From Drechslerella dactyloides (Eukaryota > Ascomycota > Orbiliomycetes > Orbiliales > Orbiliaceae), in assembly GCA_020064725.1 (NCBI GenBank), contig JAGTWJ010000001.1:3038001-3102000 (forward strand): a stretch of DNA of 64,000 bases. Direction: 5' to 3'. The position numbers and the translations under genes are program-made. The notes below the pieces were generated by a model. It was given only the letters and a program-made list of their open reading frames with translations, was not told the origin of the DNA and did not search any database. The first letter of the stretch is position 1. Every line of letters starts with the position of its first letter. Positions 47,218 through 57,780 of this stretch are shown piece after piece.

Positions 47218-48434
47218 ATGCTGTACATATCGCTTCTCACGCTCACGGTAGCAACGATGGCGTCCCTTGCCGGCGCGAGCGCAGTGCGCCGAGATATTCA
47301 CAAGGGTTTCGGCAACGTGGATACTCTCGTTGTTTTTGGCGACTCATATACCGACGAAGGCCGGCTGGGGTATATGCAGAACAATGGCGGCGCACTCCCA
47401 CCTGACAACTTTGTTCCGGATGGCGCGTCAATGAATAATACTGCGGATGGCGGAAGAGCGTGGGCGAGACAAGCTGCTGATAGAACCGGATACAAGCTGA
47501 TAAATTATGCTGTATCCGGGGCCGTCTGCTCTAATGATTTGACACCGAGGTGGCTGTAAGTAGCTGTGGCGATTCCCCCCCCGCATTGCAAGAATAACGA
47601 GAATTGATTGACAATTCTGATTTTTGCGAGTATAGAGCGGGCATCAATAACAACTTTCCGGATATCAAGGGATACGAAATCCCACAGTTTAAGAAGGAAC
47701 ATAAAATCACAAGGTACCTTGGCGCAGGTAACCTGAACCCGGACAAGGCCGTCTTTGGTATCTGGATCGGAACGAATGACCTTGGCAACGGTGCTCTTCT
47801 AACAGACGAGCATCTTCCCGGGGTATCATTACCGGATTATACGGACTGCGTGGTGGAGCAATTGCGAACGCTATACGACTATGGTGCCAGGAAGTTCATC
47901 GTCCTCAATGTCGTCCCACTACAGCGAGCGCCGCAATATACCCAGAATGGGCCCAACGTATGTCAATACTACCCTTAAGTGCCATTATTGAATTTGCATG
48001 TAGGACTAACAATTTGACGATAGCACTATTTCCCCGAGCGCGATACATTCTTAAACGGCAATACCACCGCCATCTCCCAGCGGATAGGCCTTGAGGTCCG
48101 CTCCACTAATCAGATCTTCAAGTACCAGCTCCCCGCGCTTGCCGACGAACTTAACGGCTCCAAATTTGCCCTCCTAGACGTCTATGCACTGTTTCAAGAC
48201 ATCTATGCGCATCCAGAGGCGTACCTTGACCCGCCATATGACACCGAGGGCTATGCGAGTCATTGTAACACTTGGGCTGAGTGCTCCGCGTGGCAGAATA
48301 CCGTGGACCCTAATTTGGGTGGGTATATATGGTTTGACGAGCTGCATCCGTCGCCAAAGACGGCGGCCGCGGTAGCAGCGGAGTATGTGAAGGCGCTGAG
48401 GAAGGAAAGTAACTTTGCTACGTATTACTTCTGA
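47218..48434 (+). CDS. Secreted GDSL-type esterase (SGNH hydrolase, carbohydrate-esterase-16-like)
   Basis: Exons 47218-47555, 47636-47957 and 48024-48434, 356 aa. A signal peptide covers about residues 1-21. SGNH blocks are intact: FGDSYTD with nucleophile Ser43, the oxyanion glycine Gly101 in AVSGAVCS, GTND with Asn160, and the C-terminal FDELHPS with Asp325 and His328 as the rest of the triad. The layout fits secreted fungal acetylesterases of the CE16 type that remove acetyl groups from hemicellulose fragments, though other GDSL lipases cannot be excluded. N-glycosylation sites (NNT, NGS) support secretion. It is transcribed away from the MFS gene end, with no obvious operon-like partner. 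Confidence 0.9.
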
Positions 48435-48754
48435 AGGCGTGAAGTCATCTTTAACTTCTCATACGGCGAAGAAAGGGGTCTGCCTTGGACCAGTCTGCTG
48501 CGCTCGCAACCGGCCCGATATGTAAGAATATGAGAGTATATGCGGATAGCATATATGCTAGTTCGCGTTTGAGCTTGCGCTTGCAAGTTACTATGGTTGT
48601 GCGTGTAAAAATTATAGGTATCTCAATCTTATTCATGTCATGTCATTGAACAACGCTCGGACCAGTGCATGGCAGTGCAGCCCGGCCGAACGGTGCATGA
48701 ACCTACTTAGCCAAGCCTGATTGCCCAGGTGTCAGCCTCATTTCTGCTTATCAG

Positions 48755-48853
48755 TGATTGGATGAAGAGAGTAACTTTCGACTTTTTATCGACAAGTCAT
48801 TGGATGCCTTTATAGCTTGGTAACTTTCGACTTTTTTCTGAGGTGGCTATTGG
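48755..48853. repeat. Tandem promoter-like repeat with CCAAT boxes
   Basis: GTAACTTTCGACTTTTT occurs at 48771-48787 and 48820-48836, 49 bp apart. Each copy is followed by ATTGG 12-14 bp downstream (about 48799 and 48849), and another ATTGG precedes the first copy (about 48757). ATTGG is the reverse of the CCAAT core. Confidence 0.75.
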
Positions 48854-49002
48854 CCGACTGCACTTGTTCAACTTTGTCCTGCGAACTTAATCAGTGTGAC
48901 CATCGAGCCAACAAGCGAGTTGTTCGCCAGCTGCAGCTGTCGCACTTGAGCCTGGTTCTCACAGTGTATCTCTTGAATATCCTTAAATAGGTGCCTCGAG
49001 CT

Positions 49003-49010
49003 TATAAATA
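49003..49010 (+). promoter_or_regulatory. TATA box of the Clr5-like gene
   Basis: TATAAATA about 195 bp upstream of the ATG at 49204, downstream of the duplicated CCAAT block. Confidence 0.4.
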
Positions 49011-49203
49011 CAGCTTCTCCTCCCAGGTTGTGATCGCGTACCATCACATCTCGGCTCCGAGCGCATAAATACGAAGCTGATGATTGGTATTTGCAGAAAT
49101 ATTTCTAAATGAGACTACTCATTTTGAATCTGGATTCACGTTGCCATAACTTCTTTCGCTCGATTGTATCGGCTATTTGCTCAATAAATTAAAGACGATA
49201 AGA

Positions 49204-49668
49204 ATGTCAAATCTCCCACAGGACTTTACGTATATCACGAAGAAGTACCCTCCGGATGGTGTTTCGAAGCGGGGATGGACGCCTAAAGAATCGTGGGAAC
49301 CCATCCGTGGTTTCGTCGAAGCTGAGATCAAAAGGGCCAGTCACAGAAGGCGCTCCTCGCAAGCCTTCAGCAACAGGGTGTCCTTATCAAGTATGCCATC
49401 TTGACCTAAACCCATTTCATATCATCGATGGCGAAGGTACACATGTCGATGAAAGAGCCATGCTGATGGATATTGGTTCTTTCTGGAAAGGATGCACCAG
49501 CTCGAGCGCTTATTAAACGACTGGGGCCTAAGCGATCGAAATATCCACCAACGCAACCGAAAGTATATTTTTGAGACGGAAAAGAGGCTTCGAGACAAAG
49601 GCAAAGTCGTCCGAGGCTGGAAATTTGCGGATACAGGCCACAGGATAAAATATACTCAGCTAGCTTGA
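49204..49668 (+). pseudogene. Clr5-like N-terminal domain, apparently frameshifted
   Basis: From the ATG at 49204 the frame reads a plausible domain start (GWTPKESWEPIRGFVEAEIK) and then turns into Arg/Ser-rich nonsense. One base out of frame, from about 49335, an amphipathic helix (GQSQKALLASLQQQGVLIK) appears, so the frame seems to break at the AAAAGGG run, 49330-49336. After a likely intron (donor at GTATGCC near 49391), the frame HADGYWFFLERMHQLERLL with NDWGLSDRNIHQRNRKYIF continues to the TGA at 49666-49668; the QLERLL-x-WG pattern resembles the second half of fungal Clr5 domains. Together with the downstream ORF it looks like one gene broken in the N-terminal part. A sequencing error in the homopolymer would make it intact. 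Confidence 0.5.
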
Positions 49669-49712
49669 ATCAGAAATAGTACTGAGGCAGAGTTTGAGGG
49701 TAAGTCCGGCTC

Positions 49713-51662
49713 ATGGGAGTGATCTTTGTCACAACCAAGGATTTCATACCCTCAATATCTAGTTCACTGCAGTGGCTGATCAACTTTTCCGATACAATAG
49801 AAGTCCAAGCTACTCCAGGGCCTTTAGTTCACTCACCTGAAGATATTGTGCAAGCCACTCCAAAAGACGCTGTAACAAATGCAGACTCGCCGGCTGAGAT
49901 CATAGTTACCTCGAGCAAGACTCCGGCACAAGATTCCCATTATATGACGAGCGCGATGTCCCAGCAACTTCAAGATATCTGTAACCCAGCCGGCGAGCAC
50001 AGGGATGACAACGCGCCACCAAATATTACGGAAACTCATGTCATTCACAAGATACAAGGACTGCCAGCCAGAGAATCTTCGACAAGTCATATATCCATTG
50101 GTGGTTCTGACTCAATGGACATCAACGTTAGCGATAACAAAGACGACGCAGCTTTAGCCAGGGCTGCGGAGTCGCTGTATGTTGTGGCGTCTCGATTCAT
50201 AAACAACCTGCCGGAAGCAAAGGATCAAGGGAAACACGACTTACGTAGCTTACAGGCCTCCAGTCCATCCTTTTCAGTAGAAAAACTCGTAGACCTGGCG
50301 TCAGAATCATTCCGACCACAGCTGGAAATATGGATGGATCAATTAGCTGGGAACGCATGGCAATTTAAGTGCGCCGTCGAGGAGTTGCGATCCAGAACAA
50401 ATTTATCGCTCCCAGATTGCGAGAACATTGTTTTCAAGAAGCACGGATCTTATGAAGATGACTCGCCTTCGGACTACAAAATGGCTTGCTGGATCTTATT
50501 ACCAAAAGGATCAATGGTCCACTGTCAGAACATCGTCCAAATGGACCCTTGTTTTCATGAGGCTCTCCTTGCTAGATTTTACGGTTCACTCTTTGGTCTT
50601 TGGTATTACTGTATGCAGGAAGATATTTCTATTGCTCTCAACTCAGGTGATCTATATGAAGATTACGCGATTCCACGATTGGTTGGGAAGCTTTCTAACA
50701 CCATCATTCATTTCTCATACCTCCTCCAGAATTATGGGTTGACGCACTTTTATACGCTCATAGCGCTGTTGGACTTTTGCAATCTTGATCTTCTTTACGG
50801 AACTTGCAGCGGGATCTCACCAGTTCATCTCCGCTGTTTCGGGGTGGTTGTGGAGGTAGCCTCACTATTCAAGCCTTCTGGCATCTGGATGCGTGCTTTG
50901 GAGTGTCTCATGAATGTGCAAATGCATCATGGCTCTCTGAGAAGCGCAGCATTTACCGGGGATCGTCTCGTACTTCTGATTTCGCGGATAACGCCTAGTG
51001 TTGCTGACCGTTATCTGGCCTTCATGATAGCGGATTTCCAACTGAGGTTGAGACAGTTAGCAAAATATGACGACATTCGAAAGCTGCAACCTTATATAGG
51101 AAGCTACATAGAGTCACTAACCCGATGCTGCCGGAGTACGTGCACGTATCAAGAGTTATCAATGGCTGTTTTAATACATAATAATCAGATATTGTTGGGG
51201 AGAACTGTTGAGGCGATGAGAATTGCGGAGTGGACTCGACGGTGGTCTGCTCTCGACTTCGTTTCTGGCGCGGATACAACCTTCCAGCCACAAAGAATAT
51301 TGTGTCTCGTGGGTCTGGCGGGTTCTCATATCTTTTACGGGGACTTCCAAACCTGCCTTCTCCGTCTCCAGCAAGCCATCCACATCCTCTCTTTGTATCC
51401 GTCTATATCCAAATCACAACTCTCCACCGACATTATAGGCTACACTACCAACATCATGACGTTAAGGGGCCTCATCCGATACACAGAACCTGTGCTTGAA
51501 CGCCTGATCCGAACCTTCGAGGCTAAAGGTATCTTCGAAGAGCACCCGTTTTACCGAAGCATTCCTTTCGCAACTGGATCCGCGGTCTTCCAGTTATCCC
51601 TGGATGAAGATGGATGGAGTGGATCCAAGATCGTGCCGCTTACGTTTACAGTCGGATATTGA
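49713..51662 (+). CDS. Large C-terminal part of a Clr5-domain-type fungal protein
   Basis: An open frame of 649 codons with coding character. The first 150 residues are Ser/Thr/Pro/Asp-rich and disordered. From about residue 170 onward it is a mostly alpha-helical region with repeated patterns such as ALLARFYGSLFGLWYYC, LQNYGLTHFYTLIALLDFC and RILCLVGLAGSHIFYGDF, reminiscent of TPR-like helical repeats that follow an N-terminal Clr5 domain in many Pezizomycotina proteins. No zinc cluster or catalytic motif is visible. The ATG at 49713 is internal to the likely gene; the N-terminal Clr5-like domain lies just upstream, but I could not find an in-phase splice joining them. It may be expressed as a truncated protein from 49713 or may be part of a pseudogene. 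Confidence 0.6.
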   Translation: MGVIFVTTKDFIPSISSSLQWLINFSDTIEVQATPGPLVHSPEDIVQATPKDAVTNADSPAEIIVTSSKTPAQDSHYMTSAMSQQLQDICNPAGEHRDDNAPPNITETHVIHKIQGLPARESSTSHISIGGSDSMDINVSDNKDDAALARAAESLYVVASRFINNLPEAKDQGKHDLRSLQASSPSFSVEKLVDLASESFRPQLEIWMDQLAGNAWQFKCAVEELRSRTNLSLPDCENIVFKKHGSYEDDSPSDYKMACWILLPKGSMVHCQNIVQMDPCFHEALLARFYGSLFGLWYYCMQEDISIALNSGDLYEDYAIPRLVGKLSNTIIHFSYLLQNYGLTHFYTLIALLDFCNLDLLYGTCSGISPVHLRCFGVVVEVASLFKPSGIWMRALECLMNVQMHHGSLRSAAFTGDRLVLLISRITPSVADRYLAFMIADFQLRLRQLAKYDDIRKLQPYIGSYIESLTRCCRSTCTYQELSMAVLIHNNQILLGRTVEAMRIAEWTRRWSALDFVSGADTTFQPQRILCLVGLAGSHIFYGDFQTCLLRLQQAIHILSLYPSISKSQLSTDIIGYTTNIMTLRGLIRYTEPVLERLIRTFEAKGIFEEHPFYRSIPFATGSAVFQLSLDEDGWSGSKIVPLTFTVGY

Positions 51663-52066
51663 GGACCAATTCTCAACATCATGGAAATACATCAAATAAG
51701 GTTTCGAGAGACTTTTGAACATAATTCCTTTTGGTAGTAGGATCTCGACAATCTCCATATATACATATTATCTAGGATGTTTGCTGTGCTTCTATATTGT
51801 GTCAAAAAAATTAAACAGGGGACAATCTGGGAAATTTATAAATTGCAGAGTATTCTAGATCTATTTGTTTACGTACCGAACTCTTGTATATAGAAAATAA
51901 TTCATGGCTTTGTTTGCACCTCCATGAAAACTTTATCTTCGCGTTATATAGTCAAACGGATCGAGCGAAGAGCCGATAAGTGAAAACGGCCAATAACACT
52001 TCTTCCTATTTACGATTTCACCCCTGTCTTTGAAGTCTTTACTGGCCCAACTACACATGCTAATAG
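51663..52066. other. Convergent intergenic region
   Basis: 404 bp of AT-rich 3' flanks between two converging genes. No other structure was seen. Confidence 0.6.
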
Positions 52067-54241
52067 CTACGCCGCAAACATTAGATTACTCCACGGCTGA
52101 CAATCCGCCGGCGCTGACCCATCATCCCCCCGATACAACCTCACTTGGGATAGCATCTTCCCCGCTACGGTAACAGGACAGCCATACATCGTATCACGAT
52201 CCGTCCCAGTCAATACGCTGTTCACCGAGATATACCGACTGCTCAACTCGTAATACACATACAACATCACAGACCTTTCGTCGCTATCGATATCGTTCAG
52301 CGTCCTTAACCCGACGTTATAATCGTCAATCTCAGGTATCCCCGCGATGATGGACAGGTAGTATTTTTCCCCGTCGACGTAAGGCGTGGCGTAGAGTCGA
52401 TAAGCATTGATGTTTGGCCGGAACTCAGCGGTGAAGTACGCGGCGCCTGTGGATGTGGAGCGGAGGAAGAGCGCGGGTGTGGATGGATAGTCGGGCCAGT
52501 AGAGGTACCAAAGTCGGTAGGTACCCGAGTCGGGCGTGATCAGGCCGGTGCCAGGGTAAGATATGGCGGTGGTATTTGCGAGAATGGTGGTAGAGGCTGC
52601 GGCGAGTGTTGTAGTTGTAGTGTTGGTGATAGCGGTCAAGGCTGAGGAAATTGAGGTAACAGTGATAGGAGTGGAGAATATGGCCGTTAGACCGGAGGGG
52701 GATATCGCCTGGGAACAAGCTTCGATGATGTCGACTGCGCAGAAGGAAGTGAGTTCGGATGGGAGCTCGATGGTAGAAAAGACGGTGGTATCTCGTCGCT
52801 TCGCACGGACTGCGTAGCCACCAGTTGCGATATATTCGGTGGCAGCGATGATGGAGTTTGTGGCGGTGAAGGACAATGTACGTTCTGTTTCTGTACTGTT
52901 GACGGTGGTAACGGTTGTCTCTAGCACTTCTGTCAAGTCTGCGAACGTTTCTGTCGTGGTGGTAGGAATGTAGCTGAGAAGCGTCGAACAGAAGCCTTGG
53001 AGTGCGTATTCTGCGATAGAATTGACGACCTGCCAGACGTGTGTGACATCTGGGTCATCCAGACAACCTTCGGTGTTATCGGTATTGATCGTGATCTTGG
53101 TCGACACCGGTACGATACTGCTACTTGTTGATTTCTCCAAGGTGCTCTCGGCATGATCCAAGTCTTGATTCAAGCTACGGCTGGGAATCGCTGGTATGGA
53201 ACTATTTGCGAGTAGATTGGTAGAGCTGGCGGCCGGGCTCGAAAGTTGTATCTGTCTGAAGGTGTCCGGTACCGACGCTCCCGAAGGCGCCATGTAGAGC
53301 TTAGATGTTGAGTCGCTAGAGCTCTCCGCATACCACTGATACGTGACACCGTCATATTCGAAGCCAAGGCTGTTACTATCAAGCTTGAATCTATATGCAA
53401 GATCGCCAACGGTGACCATGTCTTTCGGGCCATATCGGACATCGTAGTACGGTAGATTCGAACTTCGTGTTTGCCGTCTAGTCTTGAAGCTGGTTGGGTT
53501 TACGGGCCGGAGGAACATCATATCTTCTGAGCTATCTTCGCTGGTGAGATACCCGTGGAGAGGGAGCGTGAAGGAGGCTGGAAAGGCTGTTGATCCCGAG
53601 CGCCCAGTTGGAGCGAGTATAAGCGTGCCGTCAGGGCCAAATTGCACGAACTCATCTAGTTCTGTATGCTTGAGATAGAATGGGGATCGTGGCGTAAGAT
53701 TTACAGATGCCGTCGTTGTTGTAACATTATCGTTAAGGGTTGATGCCGCCGAAATCATGTTTTCAGCTTCTGTCATTGTTGATTTGGACATCACGTTCAG
53801 GGACGCCGACAAACTGAATTCAGCCATAAATGTGTCGTAGGACAGTGATTCGTCGGATGTGCTGACTGTAGCAAGGAGGGTATTGAGATCTGGGTTGCCG
53901 GTAAGCTCATCAGGCTCTATTTCCGTGTCATTGACCGTTAACGTTGTCGTCACGGATCTGAAGGTAGCAGTGTTGTTTCCAGCCGTGGCTAGCATCATAG
54001 CTGCCGCTCCCGTAGGAAACAATTGAGAGGTCCCCCATGTTACTTGGCCGCACATAGGGAGCGTGGGAGAACATATTTCGGTTCTGGAAGTGTAGTATAC
54101 CGTTACGGTAGGGTGGACGGTTTCGTAAACTGTCACGGTGGTATATCGTGAATTCGCTTGCTGGCGAAGAGCGAGAGTTCCCGGAAGCAGGAAGCATGCT
54201 ATCCAGATGGATAATGATATTAGGATTGGGGTCGACTCCAT
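52067..54241 (-). CDS. Large secreted Ser/Thr-rich protein (hypothetical)
   Basis: Single exon of 724 aa. Residues 1-24 form a signal peptide (cleavage expected after GTLA). The mature start has the repeat-like YTTVTVYETVHPTVTVYYTS common in fungal surface proteins. Thr/Ser-rich stretches are interspersed with two folded-looking segments: about 225-350 (LILAPTG, DVRYGPKDMVTVGDLAYRF, VTYQWYAES) and the last 150 residues (LWYLYWPDYPS, AYRLYATPYVDGEKYYLS, CPVTVAG). KAKRRD-like basic sites (VRAKRRD near 490) could be Kex2 targets. There is no GPI tail, so a secreted or wall-bound protein is likely. Similar domain arrangements are annotated as DUF7908-type in fungi, but I am not sure of that assignment. 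No enzymatic motif was seen. Confidence 0.75.
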   Translation of the reverse strand: MESTPILISLSIWIACFLLPGTLALRQQANSRYTTVTVYETVHPTVTVYYTSRTEICSPTLPMCGQVTWGTSQLFPTGAAAMMLATAGNNTATFRSVTTTLTVNDTEIEPDELTGNPDLNTLLATVSTSDESLSYDTFMAEFSLSASLNVMSKSTMTEAENMISAASTLNDNVTTTTASVNLTPRSPFYLKHTELDEFVQFGPDGTLILAPTGRSGSTAFPASFTLPLHGYLTSEDSSEDMMFLRPVNPTSFKTRRQTRSSNLPYYDVRYGPKDMVTVGDLAYRFKLDSNSLGFEYDGVTYQWYAESSSDSTSKLYMAPSGASVPDTFRQIQLSSPAASSTNLLANSSIPAIPSRSLNQDLDHAESTLEKSTSSSIVPVSTKITINTDNTEGCLDDPDVTHVWQVVNSIAEYALQGFCSTLLSYIPTTTTETFADLTEVLETTVTTVNSTETERTLSFTATNSIIAATEYIATGGYAVRAKRRDTTVFSTIELPSELTSFCAVDIIEACSQAISPSGLTAIFSTPITVTSISSALTAITNTTTTTLAAASTTILANTTAISYPGTGLITPDSGTYRLWYLYWPDYPSTPALFLRSTSTGAAYFTAEFRPNINAYRLYATPYVDGEKYYLSIIAGIPEIDDYNVGLRTLNDIDSDERSVMLYVYYELSSRYISVNSVLTGTDRDTMYGCPVTVAGKMLSQVRLYRGDDGSAPADCQPWSNLMFAA

Positions 54242-56028
54242 GGGGACATCTAATCTAGAACACTGTCGCTGCGACTAGTACATATGCCCCTAGAGTCGGC
54301 AACCCGGCTGTGTATCTGTCTTATTATGCATATGTCAGCGAGTGCTCCTGCTGGAGAAAACAAATAGCAGTGCCATAGGCGTATAGCCGTTTTATGGGCT
54401 CGCCAGCTGGGCTCTAGGGGCCTTAGCAGTGAACATACTGGCTACCTATATCGTTATTATCATCGTAGATATACTTCGACTCAGCTCGAGCGCTCGGGTT
54501 ACTAGCTTGTAGTGCGCATAACCTTTCTAATCTGTAATAGTGCCATACGAGAAAATTTTTATGATCAGCTCATTGAAGGGCACAGCGATAGACTTCGCTA
54601 GCTGCTTACGTAGGTACTTCCTTGATATCTGTAAGATAATTTCGTCGGCCTTTCGATTTCAGTTCGCGGTTGAGCATTGGCGATCCAGTACTGCAGTGGA
54701 GTTAAATTCCATGTTGCACAGAGAAATGTGTTGTTTGTGTGGTCGGGCAATCGGGCAATTGTTTTGTCGCATCATTTCGCAAACCTGCCCGGCGGGGACG
54801 ACGATGCCTTCTCAAGAGCGTTTGTTTTTGTTTTCAAAAGTGAATAGGCATTACTGCCTCACCTTATAAAGAGAGACTCAATCTAAACTACTTAGTACCT
54901 ACGCTAGTTAACCACGCCTATAGATGCCGACCCTTCCGTAATCTTAAATGGCTAGGGGATACGTCGCTGTCAACTTGCCCATCTGAATATAAGTCTAGTA
55001 GTTGTAGAGCTCTCATTTTGACCTTCTAGAGGCATCTCTCTGGGGTATTCAGCTTGATAACGGCCTTTCCAGGTACCCCCTCCCTCGGACTTCTGTTCCC
55101 ATGATGTCAGCGCCCGGTGAACCAGTCATCCGTCACCTCAAGCGCTGCGCTCGTGCTCGTTTGGCTACCTTCCCAGTCGTCGCCGGACATTAACTCGTGC
55201 AGTTGTTCAATATCCAGTATGTTGACGCCAACCTATGCTTATGTCGTCATGGCTTCTTGGCTTGCTGCGATGTTTGACCAGTGGCACAGCAAATCCGGGC
55301 GAGAGGCAGCCCTGGCCCAAGGAGACCAAGCGCCTCAAGCTTTCGCTTGGTGATGCTTGAATGCTGGAAAACTCACGCCAACTCTTGGAAACATGAGAGA
55401 GCAAATAGGACTAAAAAGCCTCGCATTTGCAACATTTCATTCCACTCGCTGCATATATTAATGTCTGCCTTGTCGATTGAGATTCGGAAGACGCGGCCAA
55501 ACTTATTCCCGGTTTCTGGTCCGCCCCTTTTCGCGTAACTAGGACTTGGCGCGCTTTCGCATGTCACGATCCAGTTAGAGAGTCCGCCTGAGATCTTGGC
55601 CGAATGCAGCGTGCAGTGCAATCAATCTGCAGCTGAGGAGTTCTTTAGGCAGGCAGGCGGGAGGAGGGAATCAAATCTCGGGTGTTTTCAGACTGCTTGT
55701 CCGGACGTTTCTTAAACTTCGTTTCTCTGGGAGCCGTGAGCTTTCTTCCGAGGAACGGAAGGAGGCGGATCGAACTTGCATCTGATCTTTTGTATCTTGC
55801 ATTCCTATGGTACGTGGCTTGCATGGGGGGAAGTCTGGAGCTCGAATTCCAATTGTCAACTTCGCGGTTTAACGTTTTGTTACACGACAGGAGTGCTGAT
55901 AGCTGGCATACAGTACTGCGAGCGCCTTCATTTCCGACATCGCCACCGTCTCATCGTCCTATTACCGTCCATTCATTATCAGTCTTAAAGCTACGAACTC
56001 GACATATCTCCCTTTCGACAATCCTGCC
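54242..56028. other. 1.8 kb gene-free region
   Basis: It lies between two divergently transcribed genes, so it should contain both promoters. Frames of 78-109 codons show no domain. The frame 55682-56317 overlaps the CAX first exon in another phase and is a shadow. Confidence 0.5.
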
Positions 56029-57780
56029 ATGTCGACGGCTGTTGACCTTGAGACCGGGCCGGAGTCACAGCCAGCCGCTCCGCCCGCGGCACACGCCGAC
56101 GCTGGCGCAGCGACCACCCGCCACCACACAGACCCGCACGCCTGGAAAACCCCGATTTTCCGCCGTAAGAAACACGAAGACACGTTCGTCGGTCTCACGC
56201 CGGAGGAAGCGCAGGAGAAGCATGAACAACGGCTCGCTAAGGGCGTACCACCAAAACACCACCGCTTCAACCCTGCGAAAGCCGCCCTGGTCACGTGGAA
56301 GAGCACTTCTACGTTGAGCTCATGGAGCAATATTCTTTTTCCAGCGGTCCCAGCTGGTATCATTCTTTGGTACACTAGTAGGGACACGCATCCGGTTGCC
56401 GTCTTTATTCTCAACTTCATTGGCATGGTTCCTAGCGGCAATCTACTCGCTTTTGCCAGCGGCGAGCTGCAGACCAAAATGCCGAAGGTGGGCGGATCAT
56501 ATCGGTTTTATATAAAATAGTATGGAATGCTGATTAAGTGACTAGATCTTGGGTGCTACTTTGGAGATTCTCACAGGTGCCGTCGTCGAATTGATTATTT
56601 GTATCATTCTCCTGTTCGGCAAGCAATTTGATGTCGTCCGCGCTGCTCTTCTCGGGTCTATGCTTGCTAACCTCCTTCTCGTCACTGGCGCTTGCTTTCT
56701 CGCGGGTGGTATTGCCTACCGTGAGCAAGAACTCGCAGAGTACGTGACGGAGGTCTCTGGTGCGGCCTTGCTGGTTAGTGCGGTTGGAGTTCTACTTCCG
56801 AGTCAGTTCTACCAAGCCGTGTATCCGCGACCGGATGTTGGTGAACGCGATGCGTCGCTCCGAGTCCTCCATGTCAGTCGCATTGTCAGCATTGGGCTAC
56901 TGATCGCTTACGCATGGTCAGTGCGCCTTCACTCATTTCTTCTTCCGTGATTAGCATAATAGCCAGGCTAACGTATTCTATGCTTCAGCTTTCTGTTCTT
57001 CCAACTCAAAACTCACAGCACCACATTCTACCACGTTCTTGAGAAAGCAGAGGATGCGGATGCAGATGGCCACAAAGAACAGTACCGTCGGAAGTTGTCA
57101 CTTTTGGAAGCCATCTTCTTGACGCTAGTTGGCTTGACGTTCGTCTCCTTCTGCGCCTATTTTATGGTCCAAGAGATCCCTACCATTGTCAGAACCCGCG
57201 GCATCTCAGACCCATTCATGGGCTTAATCCTCGTGCCACTCATCGAAAAGGCTGCAGAGCATCTATCAGCTCTCGATGAGGCGTGGGATAGTACGTTTGA
57301 TCCAATTCTCCATATTCTGGTCCCAACAGATACTTATAACCATGTGTGTTTACAGAGCAAATGGACCTGGCCCTCTCCCACTGTCTCGGCGCAACCGTTC
57401 AGACTGCCCTCCTCGTCGCCCCTATTGTGATCATCGTCGGCTGGGCAGCTGACCTGAACATGGACCTCAACTTTGAATACTTCATGGCATTCTCGCTATT
57501 GCTTGCTGTCCTGGTCGTTGGAAACTTTGTCCGCGACCGCAAGACGAATTGGCTAGAAGGTGCATTCTTGTTGATGGTCTACTATGTCGTGGCTGTTGTA
57601 GCATTCTACTATCCGAATCCAGAAGAGGGAGGAGAGAGGGTTGATGTTGGTGTTCATGAGGGGACGCGCGCCGGTGAAGGTGGGGAACATGCGTCGGAGA
57701 CGACGGCTGCGCTTGCTGAGGCTGCTACCACTGCAGCTGCGGAGGTCGCAGAGCATGTTAGGAGACTCATCATGGGTTGA
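56029..57780 (+). CDS. Vacuolar-type cation/H+ exchanger (CAX family), divergent signature motifs
   Basis: Exons 56029-56487, 56546-56916, 56989-57290 and 57356-57780, in phase, 518 aa. After a 110-residue polar N-terminus come about 11 membrane helices arranged as two CAX repeats. Conserved parts include LLGSMLANLLLVTGACFLAGG, SQFYQAVYP, the acidic EKAEDADADG loop and KQMDLALSHCLGATVQTALLV, with VRDRKTNWLEGAFLL near the end. The key GNxxE motifs are changed: repeat 1 has Gly164-Ala-Val-Val-Glu168 and repeat 2 has Glu363-Lys-Ala-Ala-Glu367-His. The two glutamates remain but both asparagines are lost. The family exchanges Ca2+ or other cations for protons at the vacuole; with these changes the substrate is uncertain. 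The start at 56029 is the first ATG, with a CT-rich leader. Confidence 0.9.

Larger units (their letters stand above)
48435..49203. other. Intergenic with a partly duplicated promoter-like block
   Basis: It holds two copies of GTAACTTTCGACTTTTT with three ATTGG (inverted CCAAT) pentamers, and a TATAAATA at about 49003-49010, all upstream of the Clr5-like gene. Confidence 0.55.
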
